64,000 nucleotides of DNA from Anthopleura xanthogrammica (Eukaryota; Cnidaria; Anthozoa; Actiniaria; Actiniidae): the NCBI GenBank assembly GCA_964019055.1, contig OZ025218.1:4305059-4369058 (forward strand). The letters are read 5' to 3'. The notes below the pieces were generated by a model. It had not been told where the DNA came from. It searched no databases and saw only the letters and a program-made list of their open reading frames with translations. Position 1 is the stretch's first letter; each line of letters opens with the position of its first letter. Positions 40,201-49,318 of this stretch are shown piece by piece. A program made the position numbers and the translations under genes.

Positions 40201-42248
40201 TGTGGTTTCAGTTCTAAAAGCTTCAATATTGACGACTCCCGAAACACTGAACTTGCAAACACGTTTAAGGCCAAATAAGACGCAACTTGAATGGTTTCTT
40301 AGTTTGGGTTGCCTGTGGTTTTATTCAGTTCTCTGGCAGGACTCTCAACATCGATCCTTATACGACAGTAAACCAAGACAAAAAAAACGATCAAAACACT
40401 AAAGTCAATTTTAAAAAGCTTCTGTATTTTCCCCCCAAGATTATAGTGGCTACGATACGTGGTTATGACGAAACATCTATCTAGAGTTTGTTGATAAGTA
40501 TCAGGACCCCAAAACAAGAATGGAAGGTATGCATGAAAGAATGAAAAAATGGGAATGGGAGAAATTAATGCGTATAATTAATAACCTAGCTAACTGATTC
40601 TTGTTCTCTTAATAGTTTTTGTTGCTGGTGACATTCTTTTGTCGGCCATATTTAATTGTAATACTTTTGTCAGTAATTCATAACGAATATATCCTGGCAT
40701 CATTAATGTTAGTTACTTACCAGCTAGTGTATTCTAATCCTCCCCTGCCTGACCCCCTCCCACTCCCTGGTGAGGAATGAGTAAGAGCACTGCTCATCAA
40801 ATGCTAGAAATACAATTTCTGACTAGCGGTACTTCATAAGCTTGATTCAAGTGAGTAAGTAAGTAAGTAAACTCTTTATTTAAAGAGGGTGGCACTAAAT
40901 AGCCAAAAGGCTAATAAACTTGTGGCACTCTGATTTGCTGAGAGCACTGTCTTCTGCTTGTACAATTCCAAAACATCGCGTACAATCCCGCTCCATTGTG
41001 AACTGAATTAATATTTATTCACTTTTAACTTTTCGTCCTCAAGTAATGCTTCCTTTTTTCTCCTGTTCCTCTAAAATTTCTAAGTTTGTTCTTATTTTCC
41101 TTTGTACTTACAATTTCCAAAATATAATGCATGCCCTAGGCTACTCTGATGAAGTATTTTCTATCTTGTTTCGTTTTTCAGATTCTTTCATTTGTTTCCT
41201 TTTCTGCTCTCTGTTTATTCATCGTTTCGCGTTTTATAGTCTTCTCCAAATACACAAAAGCTGTAATTCATTTCTATATGTATTTTATCAGTCAACCTTT
41301 CAGAATCCGATATTTTTATTAGTTATCTCAGACCTACTGTAATAAATACTGTTTGTCCCTTGCATATTTATTGTTTAGATATATTTGTTTCATGTCTGAT
41401 CTCGTTAACCTTTTGCAGTTTTAAAGATTTGATAAAACTATTTAAGAAGGAAAAGAAAAAACAACAAAGGAAAGAAAGAAAGAAAAATAAATAAATAAGG
41501 AAGAAAGACAGATAGAAAAGAAGATGAAATGAAAGAGAAAACTGAAAGCGAGAGGATGTATGAAAAAGAAAGAAAAAAAAAGAAAGAGAAAAAACAAATC
41601 CAAAAAATAAGAACGACCTTTTTAGCTTGAGTGACAGTAATATTTTCCCATCTCAATGTAGTTTTCTTTGTTTCAGTTGTATCCCTAATCATGTGTACTC
41701 GCATGCGCAACCACTAAAGTCTGAAATGGGAAGTAAACAGTTTCAACCAAGCTAAAAAGATCTATTTTGCGAGATACCTGTTATTCTAATATATATACCT
41801 CTAGCATTACAGGGCCGTAGCATGGGGAGGGGCCGGGGGGCCCGGGGCCCCGTCCAATAATTTCGGATGTACTGTATATTGAACACTGAACATTTTAGTT
41901 CTCAGGTTACTAATACATAGGGCGTTAAAAAAATAAAAACCCCTAGGGCCCAAAAAATAAAACCCCCTAACCCCCTTGACCTAGGGCCTCCCCAATGTTT
42001 TTGGCCTTGCTACGGCCCTGCATTATGTCTCCCATAACATTTGAGTATATTGTTTTCCTTCAACAGTAAACGAAACCTTCAAAGTGGATCCTGATCCCAT
42101 GGACCATGACATGAACAACATCAACAAAGGCTATGAAATCCATATGGATGACATTGAACTAAACGACAGCACATTGATACCTAGAACACGATATGATCAA
42201 CAAGTAACAGATACTGGACTAGTAACCCTCATGCTTACAGATATGTAA
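21208..42248 (+). CDS. GABBR2-like: GABA-B receptor subunit 2-like class C GPCR, 17 coding exons, 900 aa
   Basis: Metabotropic GABA-type receptor at the plasma membrane, coupled to G proteins by family. Coding exons: 21208-21576, 23435-23572, 24144-24317, 25542-25655, 26199-26264, 26623-26826, 27046-27261, 27746-27812, 29231-29314, 30274-30424, 30584-30716, 30782-30892, 30970-31092, 32297-32635, 32978-33167, 40485-40526, 42067-42248. All junctions are AG/GT and all phases join to 2703 nt. Residues 1-30 are a signal peptide; 32-68 hold eight Cys and four N-glycosylation sequons; about 70-465 are the Venus-flytrap ligand domain ([24 protein letters not shown]); seven helices span about 497-760; 764-900 form the tail. 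The signatures [15 protein letters not shown] (530-544), [13 protein letters not shown] and [19 protein letters not shown] (693-711) favour subunit 2 over 1. C571 and C666/C668 fit the loop disulfide. No heptad coiled coil is seen in the tail. Exon 16 (42 nt) is the weakest call. The ATG exon starts at an acceptor (21204-21205), so the 5' UTR lies upstream. Orthology within cnidarian expansions is uncertain. Confidence 0.93.
21619..21814. repeat. Degenerate (TTTCR)n repeat in receptor intron 1
   Basis: Runs of TTTCATTTCG-type units begin about 40 bp after the exon 1 donor. Open frames reading into it from exon 1 are intronic. Confidence 0.85.
21832..23221. repeat. (GAAGTCT)n array, about 169 copies, inside an inverted repeat
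   Basis: GAAGTCT runs without visible interruption from 22021 to about 23204, ending in GAAGTCCCCGCAGAGCTTCC. The inverse of that end, GGAAGCTCTGAGGGGACTTC, lies at 21837 and is followed by only about three inverted heptamers (21854-21869). One arm of an inverted repeat has therefore expanded massively while the other has not. It lies within intron 1 of the receptor. The 428-codon minus-strand frame (Asp-Phe-Arg-Leu-Gln-Thr-Ser repeats) is a by-product. Confidence 0.95.
23769..23891. mobile_element. Short inverted-repeat MITE in receptor intron 2
   Basis: AGTCCTCTTCACAATTCCCT at the left is mirrored by AGGGAACTGTGAAGGGGACT at the right. No coding capacity. Confidence 0.75.
24855..25415 (+). 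repeat. SINE-like repeat, copy 1, with internal insertion
   Basis: Begins GACGTCAGGTCCAAAGTCCA and shares this start, a B-box (GGTTCAAATCCC, 24963-24974) and the end (GCGACAAATAAGTGCCCAG) with a second copy at 31553. Relative to that copy it holds about 225 extra bases (roughly 25136-25361), which include a TTCGCATTCGATGCAAAC...GACTCATTTG segment also seen at both ends of the 38.84-39.41 kb element. Confidence 0.75.
25692..25870. mobile_element. MITE with TAATAGACCATTTTCGAGATG ends, 179 bp
   Basis: Near-perfect terminal inverted repeats (TAATAGACCATTTTCGAGAT / ATCTCGAAAATGGTCTATTA) with further inner complementarity, in receptor intron 4, 36 bp after the exon 4 donor. A related half copy lies at about 36173. 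Confidence 0.88.
26383..26583. repeat. (GTGCG)-based minisatellite in receptor intron 5
   Basis: GGTGCGGTGCGTACATTGTG-type units, irregular in length, end about 40 bp before the exon 6 acceptor. Confidence 0.9.
27308..27430 (+). repeat. Two degenerate copies of the exon 7 3' end within intron 7
   Basis: The last part of exon 7, TGTTATTTGAAGGAGTCTCG before GTAAGA, recurs at 27321-27342 before GTGATG and, more diverged (CATTTGAAGGAGTGTCG), at 27398-27414 before GTAATG. The copies are separated by GGGGTGGGGTGAA-type spacers, with steps of 81 and 72 bp. Confidence 0.85.
27481..27700. repeat. Dispersed repeat resembling one I associate with anthozoans
   Basis: Contains GATGCTCCGCCCGAAAGGGT, several ATGAAA(A)GGGGTA words and a CACCCCGGG end. 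I recall similar CCCGGGG / GCCGCCCCAAAGGGTA repeats in coral and sea anemone genomes. This is recognition from memory, without a search. Confidence 0.5.
27820..28254. mobile_element. Foldback element, about 80-bp arms, receptor intron 8
   Basis: The arm starting TACACTCGATTGCAGAAACG near 27828 is mirrored by CGTTTCTGCAATCGAGTGTG near 28224; outer ends are TA-rich. About 270 bp separate the arms. The left edge lies only about 8 bp after the exon 8 donor. Confidence 0.85.
28311..28490. repeat. Perfect palindrome: two 86-bp arms with an 8-bp loop
   Basis: 28311-28396 is the exact inverse of 28405-28490 by eye, with no mismatch. Arms begin ATAGATTATGGATTG and meet at GACAG-ATTAAAGA-CTGTC. A (TA)n run follows to about 28512. 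It lies in receptor intron 8, so the pre-mRNA would carry a long perfect hairpin. Confidence 0.95.
28690..28985. repeat. Repeat-derived segment in intron 8
   Basis: GCGGGAGCTCCGCTATAA and GCGGGGGCTCCGCTATAA recur about 190 bp apart, and AAAACAAGATGG.GGAGCAACAAGA occurs twice. The tail holds CGATATTTCGGAAGGCC...CTTCTTCAG, a foldable motif of a kind seen in dispersed repeats. Class unknown. Confidence 0.55.
29362..29551. mobile_element. Foldback element, 190 bp, receptor intron 9
   Basis: TACACCTACTTGCAAAAACG is mirrored by CGTTCTTGCAAGTAGGTGTA, with complementarity continuing inward to GTACAAAAGAA / TTCTTTTGTAC. Confidence 0.88.
29691..29807. mobile_element. Short inverted-repeat element, receptor intron 9
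   Basis: Arms of about 45 bp, diverged, centred on GGTGGGCAACAGCTTGCCCACC. Confidence 0.6.
31553..32225 (+). repeat. SINE-like repeat, copy 2, split by a CAGGG-ended element
   Basis: Matches the 24.86-kb copy at its start (GTCAGGTCCAAAGTCCATAC), across an A-box-like TATGGCATAGTGGAATAAC (31606-31624) and B-box GGTTCGATTGCC (31676-31687), and at its end. It is interrupted at GTACC by a 268-bp element. Confidence 0.75.
31928..32195. mobile_element. hAT-like non-autonomous element, 268 bp, 5-bp target duplication
   Basis: Ends are CAGGGGCAGATTTAGG and CCTGGATCCGCCCCTG, imperfect inverses. It is flanked by GTACC on both sides, and the empty-site structure is visible in the related repeat at about 25400. 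CAGGG...CCCTG ends are typical of hAT MITEs. A partial relative (CAGGGGTGGTGAGGGGGTGA) lies at about 53066. Confidence 0.85.
32769..32823. repeat. (TCCCG)n / (TCCTG)n pentanucleotide array
   Basis: About four TCCCG units followed by about five TCCTG units, in receptor intron 14. Confidence 0.9.
33720..34012. mobile_element. Possible inverted-repeat element
   Basis: ATCCAGCTGAGTTGATCACCTT at the left is mirrored by AAGGTCAACTCAGCTGGAT at the right. The interior shows no further symmetry. Confidence 0.45.
34151..34283. repeat. (GTCT)n tetranucleotide array
   Basis: About 33 copies with rare C-for-T changes, in receptor intron 15; the flanks at 34040-34150 are decayed versions. Confidence 0.96.
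36056..36316. mobile_element. MITE with AATAGACCATTTCACG ends, 261 bp
   Basis: Outer inverted repeats of about 75 bp (AATAGACCATTTCACG ... CGTGAAATGGTCTATT) carry GCTCAACCTCAGCCT and its inverse. A half copy of the 25.69-kb family (AATAGACCATTTTCGAGATG at about 36173) sits inside. Confidence 0.82.
37215..37355. mobile_element. Foldback element with nearly perfect arms
   Basis: About 65-bp arms with roughly three mismatches (core GTGCGCATGCGATTTTATCC and its inverse) meet at an AATTAA loop. Confidence 0.9.
38841..39410. mobile_element. Inverted-repeat element, about 570 bp, containing a nested foldback
   Basis: ACACCATTTTCGCATTCGAC...GACTCATTTGCACA at the left mirrors TGTGCAAATGAGTC...CATTCGATGTGAAA-type sequence at the right. 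The same end sequence occurs at about 25165-25245. Confidence 0.7.
39137..39325. mobile_element. Foldback element nested in the 38.84-39.41 kb element
   Basis: CACCATTAAAAGTCCGTGGCC is mirrored by GGCCACGGACTTTTAATGGTG; the arms continue inward to ACATTACAG / CTGTAATGT. Confidence 0.9.
39413..39586. mobile_element. MITE family (GAGGCTTYGCACCATCACGTG), copy 1
   Basis: Ends are ATAGAGGCTTCGCACCATCA and TGATGGTGCAAAGCCTAGCT. A second copy in opposite orientation is at 52847-52993; both share the middle word AAGTCTTTTTCCCC...GAAAC...CTTTCTCATGTAAATCA in diverged form. Confidence 0.88.
41820..42020. mobile_element. hAT-like MITE (CAGGGCCGTAGCA ends), 201 bp, 5-bp target duplication
   Basis: CAGGGCCGTAGCATGGGGAGG at the left mirrors TTGCTACGGCCCTG at the right. 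CATTA flanks both ends. It ends 46 bp upstream of the last receptor exon. Confidence 0.9.
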
Positions 42249-42641
42249 AGTTTTTGTCATGTAGGACACAAACGATAGCTATAAAGAGCAACTAACTCAG
42301 CCATAGCGAGTAGTATATATGTAACAAGAAATGCATTGATACCTCGTTGATCACGGGGAAACCCACGATCCACAAAATGTTAGATTTTGGACCTTTGGCA
42401 TGTAAAATCCAACCCCTGAAATATATATGGGAAGATTTATTAGGAATGGAAACGTGAATCTAAGAGGTGGATTTCTAAGAATCCAGCTCCACGAATCCAT
42501 CTCGAATCCAGATCACCGTTTTATGTATAAAGCAAACCGTAACCCATATGTTTCAGAAGCAATCTCGGTCCTTTGTTTGGTTATCATAGCTTAATTATGG
42601 ACTTGTGCTTCAGCATGTACAGAGGGTAGGCAAACGTTGAA

Positions 42642-43045
42642 AGGTGCTGTTACACTAGGCAAATGCAAATTTTCCTCGTAACTTGTTGCGCAACTAAAAA
42701 AGAGTGCCCTACATGCGCAGTTACAACGGCAGGGGATGTTACACCAGGGAATGTTTTATGCTACTTGTGTCGTTCATATTAAACTGAAACGTCTGGGGCG
42801 GTAAATAATTTACAACGTGCGATTAGATATTATATTGGCTGATATAACTGACAATTCGTCCGTCGCGAGTTAAGTTGCAGGAGTGATGCCACACAAGGTA
42901 ATGTCTCAAAAACAATTTCGAAAAGTAGAACTCATGCCTAAATCTCGCAACGGTCGCGGCAACAAAATTTCGAGACACCTTTGGTATGTTACATTTTAGG
43001 CAATTTCTCGTGTAACTGGTGTCACAAGCTAGTGCAACAGCACCT
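42642..43045. mobile_element. Inverted-repeat element with AGGTGCTGTTACACTAG ends
   Basis: Left AGGTGCTGTTACACTAGGCA mirrors right CTAGTGCAACAGCACCT; inner words with TTACA(C/T)...GG.AATG recur. About 404 bp. Confidence 0.7.
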
Positions 43046-43716
43046 CAAACTCACGTTTTTATCATTTGGAAGTGTAAATTTATAGCCAAGAATGTATATT
43101 ATATATAAAACAAACAGCATAAGTACTCGAAAAAAATCATTAAGGAAAGTCAATTTGCATTTTTGAAGTTCGAAGAAAGGTTGTTAGTGATGGTGTCAGG
43201 AATGGGGTTCTGAATTTCTGAATCTGTAAAATTGCAGATTTTTTCTCTCTTCTCCGTTAATTTTAAACTTCTAAAAGGCAAAAGCCAGGGTTAGTATAAT
43301 ATAGTAAAGTCTATATTGTAAACATTTTTTAAGTAGGCCACTTGCATAGCATGGTATACTACTACTTCCAAAATCACATAATTTATTTTGTTCAAATAGG
43401 TCTCTAAATATTCTCATAATGAAAAATTTGAAGAAAACTCACAAAGTATTCTAATAGTTATAGCAAGATGACACCGCCATGCAAAAAGGCAATTCCAGTG
43501 TTACTACTGCTCTGGAAGCAGTGGCTTGATAATTTAAAATTATGAAATAAGTGGGTTCTAATGCGCGCTTTGGTTGGTCGAAATACCATTTTAGATGAGA
43601 GTATATATAGCATGCTCAGGTTGACATATAAAAAATAAAACAGTATTTATCGTGAGTTTGTGCGTTATTTAGAACAGAGATATAACGCAGTTTTCTGTTT
43701 TACTCGACAAGGCGCG

Positions 43717-43866
43717 GCGACACGGTGCAACATTTCAGGCAATGTTGCTGAAGTAGGATCGTTTTTCTTCTTCAGCAACATCGCGTGCAACAAATTGCGT
43801 CGTGATATGGCTCGCAACAACGTCGATTGCCTTGAACATTGCGCGCAATGTTGCACCGTGTGCACT
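43717..43866. mobile_element. MITE with CACGGTGCAACATT ends, about 150 bp
   Basis: CACGGTGCAACATTTCAGGCAA... mirrors ...GCGCAATGTTGCACCGTG; an inner hairpin (GCAACATTGC / GTTGCTGAAG) lies inside. Open frames on both strands here reflect the symmetry. Confidence 0.85.
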
Positions 43867-44291
43867 TAGCTTTAGATAGTCTGATATATAGAAGCAGACT
43901 GCTGAAAGAACACAAGAGAAGCTAGGGAACAACGATGGGGAAAAACCCGGAAAACTGCATAGATTTCTTAAATGTATCCAATGATGTTCTTCTTATGGTA
44001 TCGAATGTATTTTTTTCATGTTATAAATGTAAAAGAATTCCTCTTTCTGATTTGCTGCTATCTATATTCAATAAAAGTAGGTAGAACAATGTTGTCATGA
44101 ATAAGCATTATATAATGTTCAATTAAAGAAGTGAGAATTCACACAATTTGAGAGTTTGCGTTGTGGCAATATTATATTGTAATTTCATACTTCAAAATTT
44201 GCAGCATTGAATCAAGTTGCTGAACTGGTCATTGCGCTTGACACTATTTGTATGTCACCAGTGTCATCAACTAGAGCTTGCAGATGACTGA

Positions 44292-44326
44292 TGAGAGAGA
44301 GTGAGAGAGAGAGAGAGAGAGAGAGA
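44292..44326. repeat. (GA)n microsatellite
   Basis: About 16 GA dinucleotides with one GT. Confidence 0.9.
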
Positions 44327-44502
44327 ATTCAGTAACCCAGCAGAGCAGCATTGGGAGGAGGGCAAACAAGATTTCCACACTAAATACGGTAAAATTCAGA
44401 AGATACAAGTTTACATTTTACTTTACTCAAAAGGAAAAAGCTCACTGTAAACAAAACTCCTTAAAATCACACACAACAAATTAGTCTTTGTGGTGCCATA
44501 AC

Positions 44503-47500
44503 TTATATTTTTTTCAAGTTCAGTGAACTCAGCCAGTCTTGTGTTTCCAGTTTAAAGGTTCCATGTTTAGCTTCAATGTTCAATGTGTTTTGATGGCCTT
44601 CTAGACCACCATCAGGACTACTGTCATTCAGTACAGCAGACAGGACTGTAAAGTTTTCTCCTTCATCTTTATTCTCCATAAACATGTTCATCTCAGGGTC
44701 AATATGGATGTCCTTAGCTTTCACATGGATTGCTGTTGATTCTGTTTCTTTATTCATTGTCACGGTTATATTACCTCCTGTGTTAAAAAAAGTTTAGTTT
44801 AAGCAGTATGGTCTTTATTTTTGTTGGTGCTCTCCAACAGCAGACCCAGTAGCCAAAAAATATCTTCAGTTTCATCAAAATCCTGAAACAAACTTGATAG
44901 TGAATGCACTGAAAGAATGTCAAATTGGAATGAGCATATTAGGTTTTGTAGTGGAGGATGGAAAAGCAGTTGAACCCTGAGAAAAACATTAATACAATCA
45001 AGGGAAACTTGACAAACTGTTCTGACATGCAATAATAGCCCACTTCTGAGATATGCTTTGCTTGTCACACACAAAGGTTTCAATGTGAGGCTCCACGCTA
45101 CATGATCAGTGATTTGTGACAAGAGAAAAAAAGAAAAATATTTAGCATGGAGCCTCGTACTGAATGCTTTGTGCATGACAAGCCAAGCATATCTCCGAAA
45201 TGGGCTATTCCAGGAAATAAACATGAGACCCAGAAGTGGGAGGGGGAGGGAGAAGGGGGTGAGTAGTTCCTCTCTTTACTCTCTCTATTTTAGTTATGAA
45301 TTATATACAGTCAAATGTAACTTACCCTGCTTAGCTTTCAGTTTAATATTCTTTGGTTGAGAAAGATGTAGGTTGATGTTTCCTTCATTGGTTACAGCAT
45401 GCAGATCACCAGAAACAGATCCAATGGAAATGTCACCTTGTTCTTGCTTAACCTCCATAATCCCTACAACACCAACATAATGATGAAAGAACTCAACTAA
45501 TATCAACAGTTAACACAGTTCTAGTGCTCCAATAGACCCTTTTCGAGTATGGCACCTATGACGTCAAATGAGGATTCCAAGAATGTCCCGGATGTTATGA
45601 GTGATAATGATTGTGTTTTGAAATCCTTGTTTGATGTCATAGGAGCTATATTTGAAAAGGGTCAATTGGCAGAGGTAGAAATACATCACTTGTATAGTAT
45701 TAAAGCGCCCCTAATAGATAGCACTAGACCTATTTCCTAATAAATCTTTACAAGTTTGGTCTCAAAAACATGTTTTTTAGGATTTTCCGGCTTTCAGTGT
45801 AATCCTGATTTTTAAGCCCATTTTGAAGATTTGTATTAAAGAAGATTGTGTTATACAATGGACAAGGAAAATAAGGGAAAGGAAGTTTGAACAAGGTTAA
45901 AGTGTCATCTTGACACCAAAAATATCACAGCTGTGCCACTGGGAGACTTGGCCTATGGCATCATCGGGGTGATAGACTTTGACAGTACTCAAAGAATCTG
46001 GCTTGGTACTGAAACTTTGAAACTAAGAGCGTTGTAAAAAAATCAGGGTTACAATGAATGCATGAAAATCCTACAAAACATGTTTTTGACACCATAAATA
46101 TTTTAAAATATAGGTCTGGTGCTATCTATTATGGGCACCTTAAGTGTTTTGTAAGATCTTGTAGAATCCGGTAAGATTTTTTTTGTACAGGATCCTATAG
46201 ATCTTGAAATCGGTTACTACTAAGCGTGATCCTGTGCAGGATCCTACTTAACATCTTGGGCTAGGAATCTGGCTAATATTTGCACCAGAACCTACAACAC
46301 AATGAACAGAAGTTGTCCACTTATTGTGCATGCATCCCTCCACCCCCCACCCCCTTCCCCGATCAGAACTTCTTTCCTTTAAAATCAATTATGCTTACCA
46401 TGGATATCTCCAAGGCTAATATTTCCAGATCCTGATGTCACCTCTCCTCTTTGTAAATATAGTGCACCAGTATTGATTGTCCCTACTTCAGAATCCAAAC
46501 AGAACTTACGACCTTGTAGCTTATTGACACAAATCTTGCCATCATTCTCCACAACTAGGGTTCCAAACTCAGCAACCAAATTACGTTTAGATATGATATT
46601 TCCATGTGAAGATAGGATGTGAAGGTCTTGTCCTTTGAGATTAGATAAATAACAGCTTCCTTTGTCAGTGGTCACGTCATATATCCAGCCACCTTCAAGA
46701 TTGTCTACATGAATGTCTGCATTGTCTGATGCATTCACTTGTATATTGAACTGTGTTGGGACTTCAAGAACTATACTGATGTCCTCTGGAGGAAAGGAGA
46801 ATTTACGTTGAGGTCTACCTTTCACCTTCATGAAATACAAATGATATTATGAATAATAATGTGACATCATATCATTAGAGTTGAAGTATATATACAGTAC
46901 TGTACGTGATTTATAAAAAGTAAAAGTGAGTATTTATAATTGCCAAAATTGATCCACATCTCCTGAAATTCAGAGCGAGGGCTGCTAGAATTACAACAAC
47001 AATTCTTATCATGCTTAGTTTTTCATACAGCTGGTAGAATTTGTAATCCCTATTCAATTGGTAATTTATCCATGTCCTGACTGTATATATATAGATCAGT
47101 TCATACTATTAGGTCATTTCACGGTTAAAAAGAGGATGTTTGCTTTGGTTGCTGGTAAAAAGGGGCCAAGGAGTAAAGAAAGGGCACTAAGGGCATTGGA
47201 CACCTTCTTTCCCAAACTCCTACATGTATACTACCCAAAGACCACCCCACAACACTTCCTCCCCCGACCCCACCCCCCTCTCTGACGGGCGACCCTATAA
47301 CGCGGAATGGCGGAATGGCGGAATGGCGGAATATTCTAAAACGCGGAATGGCGGAATATTCTAAAACGCGGAATTTACAAATATAAAGAATATATAAGAA
47401 TATATTTTCTCTCTCAATAATTGTAGTATTCGATTATGTATTCAAGTAATGATGGCCGGTATGCGTATGATCAAGGGAAAACTACTGGCAGTTTGTGCTT

Positions 47501-48890
47501 CACTACATGCACGGCTTTCTAATCTGTTGAAGAGCACTTTAAGACTTGTCTGTAATGGAGAGCTGAATGGACAGTGGATAAAAGGGCGTCTGCTTTATAT
47601 CTCATAAAATGACAGCTCATGATCAGTACGCTTGACTTTGATTGTTTACCCAGGGGCGCGAGGTGGTCTATTTGTTTGAGTCAGGATTTATAGTTGATTA
47701 TAAACCAAGGTGAAATACATGGGTTTTTCAACAAAAAAAATTTCTTCTAAATTTTATCTATCGTTTTTTTTTTAACTGATCAAATGCTCTGTTCAAGATT
47801 AAGGTTGACAATCTATTACATTTAACAGGGTGACGGTCTGACAAGCTGCTTTGCAGGATAATCCCGGAAACTGCATGCTGTGAATGTTGAGTTGAGCTAA
47901 AGATTTAACCTCAGATAAACAGTTTACCGTCTGCGTGTGACCGGTTTCACCGTGGTAGATGCGTTGTAATTTAGTACTCTACGGTAAACCGAACTAATTT
48001 ACCGAGTTAACTCAAGTCAAACGGCTAAGTGTCAGATAAATTGTTCTTTGTTTAACCGGTTTCATGCACCATGATAATTTTGTACTCCAAGGTAAATCAA
48101 ACTAGGCAAATTTGCCTGCCATCAACAGGGAGTGAGTTGATTATTTTTTGATCAAAGCAAATAATCAAATATTCTCCCGTGAATAACTTGCGTAAATTAC
48201 TAAAGTTTCTATTAAAGTTTTTATTCAGATTGCTAGATTAGAAAGCCGTGCATGTAGTGAGTCAGTAGTTTTCCCTTGATCATACGCATACCGGCCATCA
48301 TTACTTGAATACATAATCAAATACTACAATTATTGAGAGAGAAAATATATTCTTATATATTCTTTATATTTGTAAATTCCGCGTTTTAGAATATTCCGCC
48401 ATTCCGCCATTCCGCCATTCCGCCATTCCGCGTTCCGCGTTATAGGATCGCCCCTCTGACTTAGCTTGTAGTTACATAACAACCTGTAAATACTAACCAC
48501 TAGAAAATACCGATGACTTTCAATATTCAACTGTGGATTATATCTTATGTCCTTGGTGAATTCATCTACGAACTTCTCGTCTATTTTTAAGTCAGATTCT
48601 TGTGGTAGCCTCAGGTTCAGAGTCACACGTGCGCTGGCTTGGGTGCCATCATCAAGCTTGTGAGGCCATATTTCAGGTTTCTCTGTATATTCAAGCGTAT
48701 CTAATGGTTTTATATAAGTTGTAAAGTGGGTATTGACTACAGCAAATCCTGTTGAACGGATAGGAATTGTCCAAGTATCTAGACAATGAACCGTGCTCTT
48801 GAAACGACGAAGGAAACAAGTACAATTTACACTTGACTTGAATAGCAAGTTTGCCTTTCGTAGAACCTTCCAACTCGTAGAGACAAACAT
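44503..48890 (-). CDS. FAM185A: FAM185A orthologue, 4 exons, 410 aa
   Basis: Beta-strand-repeat protein of the FAM185A / DUF4097 (adhesin-like) group; molecular function is not established. Exons in transcription order: 48890-48498, 46825-46399, 45463-45326, 44777-44503, with phases 0, 1 and 1; the total is 1233 nt. Recognised from the human protein by ISLGDIHG, GDISIGSVSGDLHAVTNEGNI, LHLSQPKNIKLKAKQGG and the C-terminal QDWLSSLNL (human QSWFQSLKL). Human FAM185A is about 390 aa, so the length fits. The repeated D(I/L)HxxxxxGN(I/V) strands lie in exons 2-4. Residues 1-32 are rich in Lys/Arg and hydrophobics (KVLRKANLLFKSS, LRRFKS), which would suit a mitochondrial presequence; that is inference. 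The exon 1 donor (GTG|GTTAGT) was chosen because a nearer GTATTT donor breaks the frame. The exon 2 acceptor has a weak pyrimidine tract. Intron 1 holds a 1167-bp transposon. Divergent from PFDN1. Confidence 0.9.
47287..48453. mobile_element. Non-autonomous DNA transposon, 1167 bp, about 230-bp TIRs, 7-bp target duplication
   Basis: Left end GGGCGACCCTATAACGCGG and right end CCGCGTTATAGGATCGCCC head near-identical inverted repeats of about 225-240 bp. Just inside each tip are tandem 9-bp GGAATGGCG units (three or four copies). CTCTGAC flanks both sides (47280-47286 and 48454-48460). The unique centre has no open frame of note. It sits in FAM185A intron 1, 44 bp after the exon 1 donor in transcription order. 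The superfamily is not assigned. Confidence 0.93.
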
Positions 48891-49318
48891 CTTCAGAATC
48901 GTATTCTCTTACAGATAATATGACTTGCAAACCAAATTTTTAGAGTAATCGGATGCTTAAGCCCGACCAACTGGCTATTTCACAAGCAAAATGTGTCAAA
49001 ACTCTTAGAAGTCGCAAACAGCCGCCATTTTTACAATTTTTTTCTTAGGGGTCTCCCCTGAGTCTCATTTTGACATCAATCGATAAAAATGCGGAAAGCA
49101 ATCCGCAAAGTTTGCAGTTAAAAAAATATAACTTTTGGATCTTATAGAAATTCAAGTATAGGTTATTTCATAAGAAACAAAATGCTTTCATCATACCAAA
49201 TTTAGTATCTGCGGAGTTATCGTAATTCTACCATTACATATTCTAATCGATATCTTATCGTATTGTATTCGAGCTCACCCAGCGGTCTTGTACTGCGGGC
49301 GTAAAACAGTTTTCCAAA
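48891..49318. promoter_or_regulatory. Head-to-head promoter region of FAM185A and PFDN1
   Basis: 428 bp separate the two ATGs. YY1-like words lie near the start codons: CCAAAATGGCGACC spans the PFDN1 ATG (about 49314-49327) and GCCGCCATTTT lies at 49021-49031 on the FAM185A side. No TATA box stands out. A shared bidirectional promoter is inferred from the spacing. Confidence 0.6.

Larger units (their letters stand above)
42249..44502. other. Intergenic region between convergent GABBR2-like and FAM185A genes
   Basis: Holds the 3' UTRs of both genes, which I cannot delimit, two inverted-repeat elements and a (GA)n run. No further gene is seen; the opposed frames at 43660-43932 arise from an inverted-repeat element. 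Confidence 0.6.

Noticed and set aside
40287..40484. 65-codon frame ending just before receptor exon 16
   Set aside because: Its acceptor-side phase does not fit exon 15 and it ends in a stop; the 42-nt exon immediately after it fits in phase.
43660..43932. Opposed short frames on both strands
   Set aside because: They arise from the symmetry of an inverted-repeat element.
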